Origin: Blautia hydrogenotrophica DSM 10507
GTDB lineage: Bacteria; Bacillota; Clostridia; Lachnospirales; Lachnospiraceae
DNA: 64,000 bases
Assembly: GCF_034356035.1 (NCBI RefSeq)
Contig: NZ_CP136423.1
Coordinates: 682,001 to 746,000 of the forward strand
Reading direction: 5' to 3'
Below the pieces are notes generated by a model, which saw only the letters and a list, made by a program, of their open reading frames with translations, ran no database searches and was not told the origin of the DNA. Positions 1 to 8,946 of this stretch are shown here, piece after piece. A program made the translations under genes and the position numbers. Each line of letters starts with the position of its first letter. The stretch's first letter is position 1.

Positions 1-2
1 AT

Positions 3-1610
3 AATCCAGAACCACAAGATGTATTTGCTTGCATTCCAGCTAACAATAATGAAGCACAGTTATTGGCAAAATATTTACAAATCAATACGAGTAGTAGAGG
101 CCACCTTTATACAAAGTGTAAAGATGTAGAACATTTAGGAGACATTGATAAGTTAATTACAGAGTATAATCAAAAGCTATACTATAAACACCATTCACGT
201 GAACTTTGCAAATTCGGAAAAAATTATTTATATATTAAGGAGCATTATGAAGACACAAAACAAATAATAGAAAATCTGATTGAATTATCAAAAGAAGGTG
301 TTTCTGGATATAGAAACTTTGCAAACTATTGGATTAGTGAAAATCCAGAAACAGTAAACTGCGATGAGAAGAAGCAGATTTTACTAGAAATGTTTGATAG
401 TTCTAAAGTATCTCTTATCTATGGAGCAGCAGGAACTGGAAAAACATATTTATTAAATCATGTAGCTCAACTTTTTGACGACAGGAGAAAATTGTTTTTG
501 TCAAATACTAACCCTGCGGTAGATAATTTACGTCGGAAAATAAAGGCTCAGAATTGTAAATTTTCTACTATCGCAAAATTTCTTGGAAGAAGTACGTTAG
601 ATATTAGCTTTGACCTTTTGATTATGGACGAATGTAGTATGATCAGTAATTCTGATATGAGAAAAGTTCTTGAAAAAGCAAAGTACAAACTTCTTGTATT
701 GGTAGGCGATACGTATCAAATTGAAGCAATTTCATTTGGAAATTGGTTTTCACTTGCTAGATATTTTTTGCCGAAAAAAACATGGAACGAATTAGTTACA
801 CCATATAGGGCAAAAAATAATGAACTTCTTGTGCTTTGGGAAAAGGTTAGAAATTTGGAGGATGATGTTACAGAACATCTGGTTCATTATAAATATTCAT
901 CAGTACTTGATGAAAGTATATTTAAGAAAAGTGCAGATGATGAGATTATTTTATGCTTAAATTATAATGGATTATATGGAATTAATAATATTAATCGATT
1001 TTTGCAAAATAACAATTCTAATCCGGGAGTAAGATGGGGGTTATGGACTTATAAAATTGGAGATCCAATTCTTTTTAATGAAAATAGGAGATTTGCACCT
1101 GTATTGTTCAATAATTTGAAAGGTAAGATTATAGATATAGAAGTTGAAGAGGCTAATGAACGTATCTGGTTTTCTATTGAAATTGAAAAAGCAATTAGTG
1201 AATTAGATACCGCAGAGATGGATTTAGAGTTACTTGATCCAATAAATGTAGGAAAATCTGTGGTTAAGTTTTATGTAAATAAAAATCATGATTCTGATGA
1301 AGATTATGATACAGAAATTGATGCTGTAGTCCCCTTTCAAATTGCCTATGCAGTTTCTATTCATAAGGCACAGGGCTTGGAATATGAATCAGTTAAGTTG
1401 GTCATTACAGAAGATATTGATGAAATGATCACACACAATATTTTTTATACGGCTATTACAAGGGCTAGAACTAATTTGAAAATATACTGGAGTCCGGAAT
1501 CTCAACAAAGAGTTATAAGTAGATTTGAGAAGATGGATGCCAAAAGTGATGCGCTTATATTTTCGGCACAATCCAATTTGAAAATCGTAAATAAATATGT
1601 AAGTAAATAA
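3..1610 (+). CDS. UvrD/RecD-like DNA helicase, 5' end outside window
   Basis: The reading frame is open to the left edge of the window, so the gene is partial; the TTG at 63 is inside the frame and is probably not the true start. Visible helicase motifs are a Walker A loop (GAAGTGKT), a Walker B-like stretch (LLIMDECSM), a QxxAxSxHKAQG-type motif (AYAVSIHKAQGLEYESV) and a C-terminal arginine motif (FYTAITRARTNLKIYW), the order seen in superfamily 1 UvrD_C_2/RecD-like helicases. It should couple ATP hydrolysis to DNA translocation or unwinding; the partner is unknown. Codon use is strongly AT-rich compared with every other gene here, which suggests acquisition by transfer. It ends 195 bp before the phosphatase gene. 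Confidence 0.8.
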   Translation, partial: NPEPQDVFACIPANNNEAQLLAKYLQINTSSRGHLYTKCKDVEHLGDIDKLITEYNQKLYYKHHSRELCKFGKNYLYIKEHYEDTKQIIENLIELSKEGVSGYRNFANYWISENPETVNCDEKKQILLEMFDSSKVSLIYGAAGTGKTYLLNHVAQLFDDRRKLFLSNTNPAVDNLRRKIKAQNCKFSTIAKFLGRSTLDISFDLLIMDECSMISNSDMRKVLEKAKYKLLVLVGDTYQIEAISFGNWFSLARYFLPKKTWNELVTPYRAKNNELLVLWEKVRNLEDDVTEHLVHYKYSSVLDESIFKKSADDEIILCLNYNGLYGINNINRFLQNNNSNPGVRWGLWTYKIGDPILFNENRRFAPVLFNNLKGKIIDIEVEEANERIWFSIEIEKAISELDTAEMDLELLDPINVGKSVVKFYVNKNHDSDEDYDTEIDAVVPFQIAYAVSIHKAQGLEYESVKLVITEDIDEMITHNIFYTAITRARTNLKIYWSPESQQRVISRFEKMDAKSDALIFSAQSNLKIVNKYVSK

Positions 1611-1627
1611 GAACTGCAAATAATCGC

Positions 1628-1670
1628 AGTAGTAAAAACCCCCGATTTCTACTACGTTTTTACTACTTTT
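1628..1670 (+). terminator. 12-bp inverted repeat after the helicase
   Basis: AGTAGTAAAAAC at 1628-1639 pairs perfectly with GTTTTTACTACT at 1656-1667, leaving a 16-nt loop. It begins 18 bp after the helicase stop codon. Only three Ts follow the stem, so it is a weak rho-independent terminator or a protein-binding palindrome. Confidence 0.4.
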
Positions 1671-1682
1671 GACGGCCTCAAC

Positions 1683-1790
1683 TTGCCCCGATTTGCCGTG
1701 TTTTGCTTATTCTGTGATTACTTTAACAATCTCAGTGACAGCTACATATTCGGCAAATCGCGGCAAAACAGGGCAAATCTTAGCAAATCA
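1683..1790. repeat. 10-bp-phased TTGC/GCAA array, inverted halves
   Basis: TTGC occurs at 1683, 1693 and 1703, exactly 10 bp apart. After a 46-bp gap the complementary word GCAA occurs at 1753, 1763, 1773 and 1783, again exactly 10 bp apart, in units of the form GGCAAAT or GGCAAAA. The two halves are therefore inverted relative to each other. Phasing at one helical turn suggests a multimer-binding site, such as recombinase arm sites, iterons or an operator array. It lies directly upstream of the phosphatase ribosome binding site and at the edge of the AT-rich helicase gene. Confidence 0.6.
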
Positions 1791-1805
1791 GGAGGACTTT
1801 AAAAT

Positions 1806-2267
1806 ATGATACGAGTGCTTTTCGTGTGCCACGGCAACATCTGCCGTTCCCCCATGGCGGAATTTTTATTCAGAGATTATGTAAAAAAACAAGGAGCCGA
1901 GGCGGAGTTTGAGATTGCGTCGGCTGCCACCAGTACAGAAGAGATCGGCAATCCGGTTCACAGGGGAACACGCCGGATTTTAGAGGAGCTGGGGATTTCC
2001 TGTGCGGGGAAGCATGCCCGACAGATGAGAAAACAGGACTATGAGTATTATGATTATCTGATTGGAATGGATCAGTGGAATATCAGTAATATCATGAGAA
2101 TTATCAGGAAAGACCCGGAAGGGAAAGTCTTTAAGTTCTTAGATTTTTCTGAGCATCCAAGAGATATCGCAGATCCCTGGTACACAGGAGATTTTGACAC
2201 TACATACGAGGATATACGGGAAGGCTGCCAGTCATTTTGGAATTATCTGCGCAGAGAGGGAAAATGA
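1806..2267 (+). CDS. Low-molecular-weight protein-tyrosine phosphatase
   Basis: 153 residues, the usual length for the family. The CX5R phosphate-binding loop is at the extreme N-terminus (VCHGNICRS, nucleophile Cys8, Arg14), and the general-acid aspartate motif appears near the C-terminus as DPWYTGDFDTTYEDI. These cytosolic enzymes remove phosphate from tyrosine, and sometimes arginine, on proteins; in Firmicutes they often act on stress or capsule regulators, but no partner gene is next to it here. The ATG follows AGGAGGAC at a good distance. It appears to be a single-gene unit closed by the hairpin at 2312. Confidence 0.92.
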   Translation: MIRVLFVCHGNICRSPMAEFLFRDYVKKQGAEAEFEIASAATSTEEIGNPVHRGTRRILEELGISCAGKHARQMRKQDYEYYDYLIGMDQWNISNIMRIIRKDPEGKVFKFLDFSEHPRDIADPWYTGDFDTTYEDIREGCQSFWNYLRREGK

Positions 2268-2311
2268 GAAGTATAGACGAATATATGTGGTGCCGGAATA
2301 CAGGACGCAAA

Positions 2312-2355
2312 AAGCTGGATATAGGTCAAGAGGCTATATCCAGCTTATACTTTTT
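2312..2355 (+). terminator. Rho-independent terminator after the phosphatase gene
   Basis: Perfect 13-bp stem: AAGCTGGATATAG at 2312-2324 with CTATATCCAGCTT at 2334-2346, 9-nt loop, then a run of five Ts at 2351-2355. Confidence 0.85.
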
Positions 2356-2439
2356 GGAGGTGCCGCCGACAGGTGGCACGAGGGTTTTCACGAAAAACCC
2401 GGCAAGCAGTTTTCAAACCCACCCGCTTCATTCCATTAT

Positions 2440-2487
2440 GAGGAAAAACTTATCACGCTAATGTGTGAAGGTTCTTTCCTATAACAG
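2440..2487. repeat. Dispersed intergenic repeat, head only (degenerate)
   Basis: Matches the palindromic head of the repeat family described at 44574: AGGAAA, then CACGCTAATG and GTGTGAAGG, then TTTCCTATAAC. The tail is missing. It lies just beyond the 3' end of nagB and could serve as its terminator on the minus strand. Confidence 0.6.
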
Positions 2488-2501
2488 AAATATTCCGCAA
2501 T

Positions 2502-3233
2502 TTACAGAGAAGTTTTTGACAGGGCAGCCTCATCTGCTACAATCGTTGCATTTGGATGAAGCTGAAGGATGGAAGCCGGTACCTCTGGCGTGATGGGACC
2601 GTTGATTACTTTGTTTAAAATTTCAGCTTTGTCTGCACCGCTCACGACTACAAGAATAGATTTTGCTCTCATGATGGTTCCGATTCCCATGGTGTATGCC
2701 TGTCTCGGCACATCTTCTTCTTTTTCAAAGAAACGTTTATTGGCATTGATGGTACTCTCAGCCAGATCTACACAGTGAGTATTCTTGGGAAAATGATCGG
2801 TTGGCTCATTGAATCCAATGTGCCCATTATGGCCGAGGCCGAGAAGCTGAAGATCAATTCCGCCGAAATTTTCGATAATCGCCTCATAATCTGCACAGGC
2901 CTTAGAGCTATCAGGCTCGCTGCCGTCCGGCACATAAGTATGAGCCACGTCGATATTGACCCGGCTGAACAGGTGCTTATTCATGAAATAGCGGTAACTC
3001 TGGTCATTGTCTTTATCTAAACCGCGGTATTCGTCCAGATTTACAGAGTTTACTCTGGAAAAATCTAGATCGCCATTCTCATAGCGGTCAACTAACTGGT
3101 CGTAAGTGCCGATTGGTGTGGAACCGGTTGCAAGCCCCAATACGCAATCCGGTTTCAAGATAACCTGTGCAGAGATAATATTTGCTGCTTTACGGCTCAT
3201 GTCGGCGTAGTCTTTGGTTTTGATCACTCTCAT
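2502..3233 (-). CDS. nagB: Glucosamine-6-phosphate deaminase
   Basis: 243 residues, typical of the family. It converts glucosamine 6-phosphate to fructose 6-phosphate and ammonia in amino-sugar catabolism in the cytosol. Signatures seen are the N-terminal sugar-phosphate loop LGLATGSTPIG, the NLDEYRGL active-site segment and GLGHNGHIGFNEP. The start ATG is preceded by AAGGAGAAG. No nagA lies next to it, so it appears to be monocistronic. A TGGTAACGCTTTCC palindrome 190 bp upstream may be a catabolite or GntR/LacI-type operator; that is inference. Confidence 0.95.
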   Translation of the reverse strand: MRVIKTKDYADMSRKAANIISAQVILKPDCVLGLATGSTPIGTYDQLVDRYENGDLDFSRVNSVNLDEYRGLDKDNDQSYRYFMNKHLFSRVNIDVAHTYVPDGSEPDSSKACADYEAIIENFGGIDLQLLGLGHNGHIGFNEPTDHFPKNTHCVDLAESTINANKRFFEKEEDVPRQAYTMGIGTIMRAKSILVVVSGADKAEILNKVINGPITPEVPASILQLHPNATIVADEAALSKTSL

Positions 3234-3423
3234 AATTATCTTCTCCTTTATATTATTTTTTTAGTACGCATTGAAATATTTCCTCATTCAATTTACCATG
3301 GATAAAATGAAATTACAATTGAATTTATAAAAATAGATTCATTATTGCAAAAGTCTTAGATGAAAATGAGAAAATATACGATATATAATACAATATAGAA
3401 AGTACTTTTAAACTTTAAATACT

Positions 3424-3438
3424 TGGTAACGCTTTCCA
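3424..3438. promoter_or_regulatory. cre-like palindrome upstream of nagB
   Basis: TTGGTAACGCTTTCCAA has a central CG and matches the catabolite-response consensus TGNAARCGNWWWCA at about 12 of 14 positions. It is in the nagB upstream region, which would fit CcpA control of amino-sugar use. The distance to the gene is long, so this is a weak call. Confidence 0.25.
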
Positions 3439-3495
3439 ATCTCTGAGTTGTTTACGGAGAAACAGAATATATACTAAATCTACACAATGTCTCTG

Positions 3496-3828
3496 CTATT
3501 TCTTCTTAAAACTGATTAATTTCCCATTATATGTTACAATGAAAAAGATTATAAAAAAAATGCCGAGAAAAATCATGACAACTCCCACATAATATCCCAA
3601 TTCTGATTTAGAGATGAGATTGATGACAGGAATCATGATGACACCAATACTCACAAGCAGATTACTTAACCCTATTTTTTGTGTGAATTTTTTATGGTCT
3701 TTTGGGTCTAAATTTGTATAGTGATAACTGTGCAGCAATGCGATATTTCCTTTCATTCCCACCTGATAGGATAGGAAAATTAAAAAGATTCCTATTACTA
3801 ATTCAGCGATCATTTCTTCTGTTTCCAT
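3496..3828 (-). CDS. Small membrane protein, DUF3784-like
   Basis: 110 residues from the ATG at 3828, chosen because AAGGAG sits 7 bp upstream; an in-frame TTG two codons earlier has no such site. Three hydrophobic segments are visible: roughly residues 6-24 (AELVIGIFLIFLSYQV), 53-72 (LLVSIGVIMIPVINLI) and 78-100 (GYYVGVVMIFLGIFFIIFFIV), with a short basic tail ending FKKK. The layout resembles small DUF3784-type Firmicute membrane proteins of unknown role. Function is not known. Followed and preceded by dispersed repeats, with no obvious operon partner. Confidence 0.7.
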   Translation of the reverse strand: METEEMIAELVIGIFLIFLSYQVGMKGNIALLHSYHYTNLDPKDHKKFTQKIGLSNLLVSIGVIMIPVINLISKSELGYYVGVVMIFLGIFFIIFFIVTYNGKLISFKKK

Positions 3829-3879
3829 TAACAATCTCCTTCACTAAGATGAAAATAATTTGTTATATTTTTGTTCTGT

Positions 3880-4066
3880 CATAGGAAAGACCTTGTCACG
3901 CTAATGCGTGAAAGCCCTTACCTATAACATGAACGCTCCGCTAAGGATGCGTACGCCGCGATGAGGAATTTCACCGCAAGGCGATGTTGCGACGGCACGC
4001 AAAGCGGGACGCGCCTCCTCAAAGATTGAAGGGAAGGGGGGGAAAATGGATTCGCCTACTTTGTTT
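3880..4066 (+). repeat. Dispersed intergenic repeat, type A copy
   Basis: Full type A copy: head ATAGGAAAGACC with CACGCTAATGCGTG stem, then AACGCTCC, a GC-rich middle with GGCGATGTTGCG, and a tail AAGATTGAAGGG...TACTTTG. The 413-bp gap between the membrane-protein and GNAT genes consists of this copy and the next one. Confidence 0.75.
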
Positions 4067-4247
4067 CTATAATAGGCGAGACTCCGTCATACTAATGCGT
4101 GGAAGCTCTTGGCTATTACTAAACACTCCGTTGTGGATGTGGACGTTGGAATATTTCAATACGCAGTGATATTGTACTGACGCGCAAAATGGGGCTGCCT
4201 TCTTAGATTGAGAAGATGAGGAGCTGAAGAGGGCTTGCTGTTTATTT
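4067..4247 (+). repeat. Dispersed intergenic repeat, diverged type A copy
   Basis: Aligns over its whole length with the copy just before it (CATACTAATGCGTGGAAG, AACACTCCG, GATTGAGAAGATGAGGAGCTGAAG, GGGCTTGC) but with many substitutions, so it is an older copy. Its end runs into the last codons of the GNAT gene. Confidence 0.6.
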
Positions 4248-4691
4248 TGATTTTTCCATAACATAGTTTGTAAGAAAAATTCCCTGGCGCTCCACTTCTT
4301 GTTTTTTCACAATTATATAACCTCTTTTTTCAAAGAAAGGCCTAGCTGTGATAGAGGCATGGGTGACGATAGTTCCTGGAACTGCCTGTTCCAGTTGATC
4401 GCAGATGGCAGCGGCAATTCCTTGGCGCTGATAATCGGAATGAATGTATAAACGGTCGAGATAACCTGTTTTGTCGATATCTCCAAAGCCCACAATAAGG
4501 TTATTATCCACTGCGACAATGGTGAAATGTTCCTGAAACGACTGATTCCACATTTCCAAATCAATCTGTCCGGTTGCCCATACGTTTAACTGTTCTTTTG
4601 TGTAATCTTTTGCATTGACTGTGTGAACGGTGTGATAGAATAATTCCACAATTTTTTCGCAGTCGGATGCTTGGTATTTTCTTAATTTCAT
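4242..4691 (-). CDS. GNAT family N-acetyltransferase
   Basis: 149 residues. The N-terminus MKLRKYQASDCEKIVELFYHT is typical of GNAT beta1-alpha1, and the acetyl-CoA loop is seen as LYIHSDYQRQGIAAAI (Q/RxxGxxA). The later ITARPFFEKRGYIIVKKQEV matches the final strand and helix. It should transfer an acetyl group to a small amine or a protein; the acceptor cannot be told from sequence. It lies in the same direction as the DUF1846 gene upstream, but a hairpin at 4729 separates them. Its 3' end overlaps a repeat copy. Confidence 0.88.
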   Translation of the reverse strand: MKLRKYQASDCEKIVELFYHTVHTVNAKDYTKEQLNVWATGQIDLEMWNQSFQEHFTIVAVDNNLIVGFGDIDKTGYLDRLYIHSDYQRQGIAAAICDQLEQAVPGTIVTHASITARPFFEKRGYIIVKKQEVERQGIFLTNYVMEKSK

Positions 4692-4728
4692 CGAAATATC
4701 CTCTGGAATGTTTTCTACTATATAAAGA

Positions 4729-4771
4729 GACCACGGCAGCCATAGAGAATTTCTATGTCTGCTGCGGTCTT
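4729..4771 (-). terminator. Terminator-like hairpin after the DUF1846 gene
   Basis: A long imperfect stem: GACC-CGGCAG-CATAGA on one side and TCTATG-CTGC-GGTC on the other, centred near 4750. On the minus strand the stem is followed by TCTCTTTATA. It separates the DUF1846 gene from the GNAT gene. Confidence 0.55.
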
Positions 4772-4785
4772 AGTAAATTTATGAA

Positions 4786-6264
4786 TTAATGGTAGATCTT
4801 TTTGTGTTCGTATTTGGGCTCCGAGGTCAGTTCAATGGACAATTTCATAAATTCCTGAATGTCCACGGAAGAAAGCATTACAGAGGTATGTGCCTGACAG
4901 CCCCGTAGGTTTGGAAGCTGTTCTAGGGCTGCGCGGGCTTTCTCGTTGCTGGCCGCACTGATAGACAGAGCGATTAGAGTTTCATCTGTGTGCAGTCTTG
5001 GGTTTTTGCTGCCCAGATATTGGGTTTTCAGAGTTTGAATTGGTTCAATGGCCTGAGGAGAGATCAGGTGTGAATCGTGATCTATGCCAGCCAGAGCTTT
5101 CAGGGCATTTAGCAGCAGAGCAGCGGAAGGTCCCAGCAGGTCGGAGGTTTTTCCGTGTACGATTCTTCCATCATGCAGTTCTAAAGCAGCGGCAGGAGCC
5201 CCTGTTTTTTCTTCCAAATCCAGACTGACTTTCACGACAGCGCGGTCTTCCACGGAGGCATGTGCCTGATTCATCAAAAGTTCGATTTTCCGGGTTTCTT
5301 CTTCTGGACAAGTGCCTTGGGCCAGGGCATTCAGACTTTTGTAATAACGGCGAATAATCTCTTGGCGTGCGGCGTTTTGGCAGACCTCATCGTCAATAAT
5401 ACAGTTACCAGCCATATTTACTCCCATATCTGTAGGCGATTTGTAGGGAGATTCCCCATAGATTTTTTCGAAGATAGTCTGAAGTACGGGGAAGATCTCC
5501 ACATCCCGGTTATAGTTAACCGTGGTGACGTTGTAAGCTTCCAGATGGAAGGGGTCGATCATATTTACATCGTTGAGATCAGCGGTGGCGGCTTCATAAG
5601 CCAGATTGACCGGGTGTTTCAGCGGGATGTTCCAGATAGGAAAGGTCTCAAATTTGGCATAGCCAGCGCGAATTCCACGTTTGTGCTCATGGTATAGCTG
5701 GGAGAGGCAAGTAGCCATTTTTCCACTTCCGGGTCCAGGAGCCGTTATGATAACTAGAGGGCGTGTTGTCTCGATGTATTCATTTTTTCCATAGCCCTCA
5801 TCGCTCACGATCAGTGCAGGATTGTTGGGATAACCGGGGATAGAATAGTGTATATAAACTTTGATTCCCAGTTTTTCCAGATGGTGTTTGAATAGAAGCG
5901 CGCTTTCTTGTCCAGTATACTGTGTGATGGTGACACTGCCTACACGGAATCCCTCATTGGTGTAGGCGTCTATAAGACGCAACACGTCGGTCTCATAGGT
6001 AATTCCCAAATCACCGCGAACTTTGTTCTTTTCAATGTCTCCGGCGCTGATGACGATGACGATCTCCGCCTGGTCAGAGAGCTGTTTAAGCATGCGTAGT
6101 TTGCTGTCAGGAGCAAAACCGGGCAGAACCCGTGACGCATGGTAGTCATCAAACAATTTTCCGCCGAACTCCAGATACAATTTGTTGTCAAATTGGCTGA
6201 TTCTCTGGCGGATGTGTTCGGACTGCATAATTTGGTACTTTTCATTGTCAAACCCTAGTTTCAT
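4786..6264 (-). CDS. DUF1846 (UPF0371) family protein
   Basis: 492 residues from the ATG at 6264 ([10 protein letters not shown]), which follows AAGGAGA; the frame extends 14 codons further upstream without a ribosome binding site. Conserved family features are FDNEKY at the start, [44 protein letters not shown], and a glycine-rich [21 protein letters not shown] that looks like a P-loop variant. The family is cytosolic and widely conserved in Firmicutes; its biochemical role is not established to my knowledge. Transcribed divergently from ftsH. Confidence 0.88.
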   Translation of the reverse strand: MKLGFDNEKYQIMQSEHIRQRISQFDNKLYLEFGGKLFDDYHASRVLPGFAPDSKLRMLKQLSDQAEIVIVISAGDIEKNKVRGDLGITYETDVLRLIDAYTNEGFRVGSVTITQYTGQESALLFKHHLEKLGIKVYIHYSIPGYPNNPALIVSDEGYGKNEYIETTRPLVIITAPGPGSGKMATCLSQLYHEHKRGIRAGYAKFETFPIWNIPLKHPVNLAYEAATADLNDVNMIDPFHLEAYNVTTVNYNRDVEIFPVLQTIFEKIYGESPYKSPTDMGVNMAGNCIIDDEVCQNAARQEIIRRYYKSLNALAQGTCPEEETRKIELLMNQAHASVEDRAVVKVSLDLEEKTGAPAAALELHDGRIVHGKTSDLLGPSAALLLNALKALAGIDHDSHLISPQAIEPIQTLKTQYLGSKNPRLHTDETLIALSISAASNEKARAALEQLPNLRGCQAHTSVMLSSVDIQEFMKLSIELTSEPKYEHKKIYH

Positions 6265-6407
6265 AGACCCATTTCTCCTTATATGTAATGAAATCTTTGC
6301 CGGCATAGAACCGGATAGTTAAGTGCTGAAAAAACAATATACCAGAAGATCAATGCCGGTTGTGACTGAGTAAACCGGAAAGAACTTTTGGCATATGTCC
6401 ACTGAGG

Positions 6408-6419
6408 GTAGTATACTAC
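6408..6419. promoter_or_regulatory. Perfect 12-bp palindrome in the DUF1846/ftsH divergent region
   Basis: GTAGTATACTAC is a perfect palindrome midway between the divergent DUF1846 and ftsH genes. It could be an operator or part of the minus-strand promoter. Apart from this and the ftsH promoter, I see nothing in the 334-bp gap. Confidence 0.3.
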
Positions 6420-6490
6420 AAAAAAACAAATTTGTGGAAAAAAATTTAGAAAAGTTTTAGAAAAACTCAGATGAATGTAAGATCTGACAG

Positions 6491-6519
6491 TTGATTTATT
6501 TTGAAAGGGTAATTATAAT
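6491..6519 (+). promoter_or_regulatory. Sigma-A promoter for ftsH
   Basis: TTGATT at 6491-6496 and a perfect TATAAT at 6514-6519 with a 17-bp spacer, 80 bp before the ftsH start. Confidence 0.75.
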
Positions 6520-6598
6520 GGAAGAGATAAAATCTTCAGTTTATGAGATAATCAACAATTGATTATTGGGCTGTGGATTAGATAACAGGAGGAATAAG

Positions 6599-8659
6599 AT
6601 GGATAATAAACCAGACAATCGTAAAAATGGGAACCAAAATCCCGATAATAATGGCCCGAAAAATAGACAGCCTATTTTTGCGTTTTTGATTTGTCTGCTG
6701 GTCACGCTGACATGTCTGAGTTTCTTTACGAATATGCTCAGAGGCGGCGCTTCTGAGGAGACTACATATGACGAATTCATCGACATGGTGGATAAGGGAG
6801 AGATAGAGAAAGTTGTTCTACAGGATGATACGCTGACGATTACACCAAAGGAGTCAAAGGGTAGTGGGGTGTATGGCAGTCGGACTGTGCAGGTCACCTT
6901 GGCGGAGGATGACTCAGATCTTGTCAAGAGACTGGAAGGAACAGGAATAAAATTTAAGAAGGAGCCTCCAGACCCGACGGCAGGTATTCTGTCAATGATT
7001 ATCAGTATTGTGGTTCCCACACTGCTATTATTCGGTTTGTTTATGGTTCTGATGAAGAGAATGAACAAAGGTGGAGGGATGATGGGTGTAGGCAAAAGTA
7101 AGGCGAAGGCTTACGTCCAGAAGGAGACCGGCGTTACATTTAAAGATGTGGCAGGACAGGATGAGGCGAAAGAGTCCCTTCAGGAAGTGGTGGATTTCTT
7201 GCACAATCCTGGGAAATATACGGGGATTGGAGCAAAATTACCGAAGGGAGCGCTTTTGGTGGGACCTCCGGGAACTGGAAAGACTTTGCTCGCGAAAGCT
7301 GTGGCGGGAGAGGCTCATGTGCCGTTTTACTCACTGTCCGGTTCCGATTTTGTGGAAATGTTCGTGGGTGTGGGAGCATCCCGTGTCCGCGACTTGTTTG
7401 AAGAGGCAAAGAAAAATGCTCCTTGTATCATCTTTATTGATGAGGTTGATGCCATAGGTAAGAGTCGTGATTCCAGATTCGGCGGCAACGACGAGCGGGA
7501 ACAGACACTGAATCAGCTTTTGGCGGAGATGGACGGATTTGACACATCGAAAGGTTTACTGATTCTGGCAGCTACAAACCGGCCGGAGGTACTGGACCCG
7601 GCTTTGCTGAGACCCGGGCGTTTTGACCGTAGGGTGATTGTGGATCGTCCAGACTTGAAAGGCAGAATTGAGATACTGAAGGTGCATGCGAAGGATGTAC
7701 TTCTGGATGAGACGGTTGACTTTGATGCGATTGCTCTGGCTACTTCTGGGGCAGTTGGTTCGGATTTGGCTAATATGGTCAATGAAGCCGCAATCCTCGC
7801 GGTGAAAAATGGAAGAAATGCCGTTTCACAGAAAGATCTCTTTGAGGCAGTGGAAGTAGTTTTAGTGGGCAAGGAGAAAAAGGACAGGATTCTCAGCATT
7901 GAGGAGAGAAGAATTGTCTCCTACCATGAAGTAGGTCATGCTCTAGTGAATGCATTGCAAAAAGACGCAGAGCCTGTTCAAAAGATCACAATTGTGCCAA
8001 GGACAATGGGAGCACTAGGCTACGTAATGCAGGTGCCTGAAGAGGAGAAATACCTGAATACTCAAAAAGAGTTGGAAGCAATGTTGGTGGGATATCTGGG
8101 CGGCCGTGCAGCGGAAGAGCTGGTGTTTGATACGGTTACCACTGGGGCAGCCAATGATATTGAACAGGCGACAAAAGTGGCCAGGGCTATGATTACCCAG
8201 TATGGAATGTCTAAGAAGTTTGGCCTGATGGGATTAGCCACACAGCAGGATCAATATCTGCAAGGGAGGACGGTTTTGAATTGCGGAGATCAGACAGCGA
8301 CAGAAGTTGATCATGAAGTGATGCTGCTGCTTCATGATTCCTATGAGGAGGCAAAGAGGCTGCTGAGTGAGAACCGGGTAGCGATGGATAAAATTGCGGA
8401 TTATCTGATTCAGAAGGAGACCATCACTGGAAAAGAATTTATGAAGATTTTCAGAGCGGTGCAGATGGGAATGGAGATTCCTAAGAATCCAGATGAGATA
8501 GACCAGATTGAAATTCCAGAGGAAAAGAAGAAAGTCAGATTGCTAAAAACAGAGGAAGATTTGCCGTCTGAGAAAGAAGAATACCAGGAGGAGACATCAG
8601 GATATGCGTCAAAAGTACTTCCGGAAGATGTCTTTGAGGAAGACGGTGCAAAGGAATAG
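6599..8659 (+). CDS. ftsH: ATP-dependent zinc metalloprotease FtsH
   Basis: 686 residues from the ATG at 6599, which follows AGGAGGAATAAG. Domain order is an N-terminal transmembrane segment ([22 protein letters not shown]), an extracytoplasmic domain, a second membrane segment ([23 protein letters not shown]), an AAA+ module with Walker A GPPGTGKT near residue 222 and Walker B IIFIDEVD near 278, then the M41 protease with the zinc motif HEVGH at 443-447. The charged C-terminal tail (about 50 residues rich in E and K) is poorly conserved in general. It degrades misfolded membrane proteins and short-lived regulators. A strong promoter precedes it and a terminator follows. Confidence 0.97.
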   Translation: MDNKPDNRKNGNQNPDNNGPKNRQPIFAFLICLLVTLTCLSFFTNMLRGGASEETTYDEFIDMVDKGEIEKVVLQDDTLTITPKESKGSGVYGSRTVQVTLAEDDSDLVKRLEGTGIKFKKEPPDPTAGILSMIISIVVPTLLLFGLFMVLMKRMNKGGGMMGVGKSKAKAYVQKETGVTFKDVAGQDEAKESLQEVVDFLHNPGKYTGIGAKLPKGALLVGPPGTGKTLLAKAVAGEAHVPFYSLSGSDFVEMFVGVGASRVRDLFEEAKKNAPCIIFIDEVDAIGKSRDSRFGGNDEREQTLNQLLAEMDGFDTSKGLLILAATNRPEVLDPALLRPGRFDRRVIVDRPDLKGRIEILKVHAKDVLLDETVDFDAIALATSGAVGSDLANMVNEAAILAVKNGRNAVSQKDLFEAVEVVLVGKEKKDRILSIEERRIVSYHEVGHALVNALQKDAEPVQKITIVPRTMGALGYVMQVPEEEKYLNTQKELEAMLVGYLGGRAAEELVFDTVTTGAANDIEQATKVARAMITQYGMSKKFGLMGLATQQDQYLQGRTVLNCGDQTATEVDHEVMLLLHDSYEEAKRLLSENRVAMDKIADYLIQKETITGKEFMKIFRAVQMGMEIPKNPDEIDQIEIPEEKKKVRLLKTEEDLPSEKEEYQEETSGYASKVLPEDVFEEDGAKE

Positions 8660-8701
8660 AGAAACTTCCTTTTTTGTCAGAGAGGGGAGTTAAGCACACA
8701 G

Positions 8702-8745
8702 AGAGCCGTGGGTAGTTGAAATCAACTTGTACTGCGGCTCTTTTC
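8702..8745 (+). terminator. Rho-independent terminator after ftsH
   Basis: AGAGCCG at 8702-8708 pairs with CGGCTCT at 8735-8741; an inner AGTTGA/TCAACT stem fills the loop. Four Ts close it. Confidence 0.75.
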
Positions 8746-8747
8746 TA

Positions 8748-8888
8748 AGCGATAAGCCCAGCAAGCTGCTGTACTCGCGCGAGCAGATCTTTGCTCCGCT
8801 ATGGTCTGTGCTAGACGTGTACCCCCCGGTACACAGCACTATTTGCTGGGGGATGGGCACCATGCTGTGAGCTGGCTGTGTTATCGCT
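8748..8888 (+). ncRNA. Candidate structured RNA between ftsH and uvrC
   Basis: AGCGATAA at 8748-8755 is complementary to TTATCGCT at 8881-8888, and directly inside it CCCAGCAA at 8757-8764 pairs with TTGCTGGG at 8843-8850. Further hairpins lie inside: CTCGCGCGAG near 8774, GAGCA/TGCTC near 8781, and GTGTACC/GGTACAC at 8817-8834. Nested perfect pairing over 141 bp that codes for nothing suggests a folded RNA or a uvrC leader. I do not recognise a known riboswitch class; it could also be another intergenic repeat type. Confidence 0.4.
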
Positions 8889-8946
8889 GTGGATAGGGGA
8901 AGAACATCTTTCTTTATCTGATCAAGATGGAAGGGAGGGAAAGTTA

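Noticed and set aside
2194..2484. Open frames overlapping the 3' end of the phosphatase gene
   Set aside because: They cross the terminator hairpin at 2312 and a repeat head, and have no ribosome binding site.
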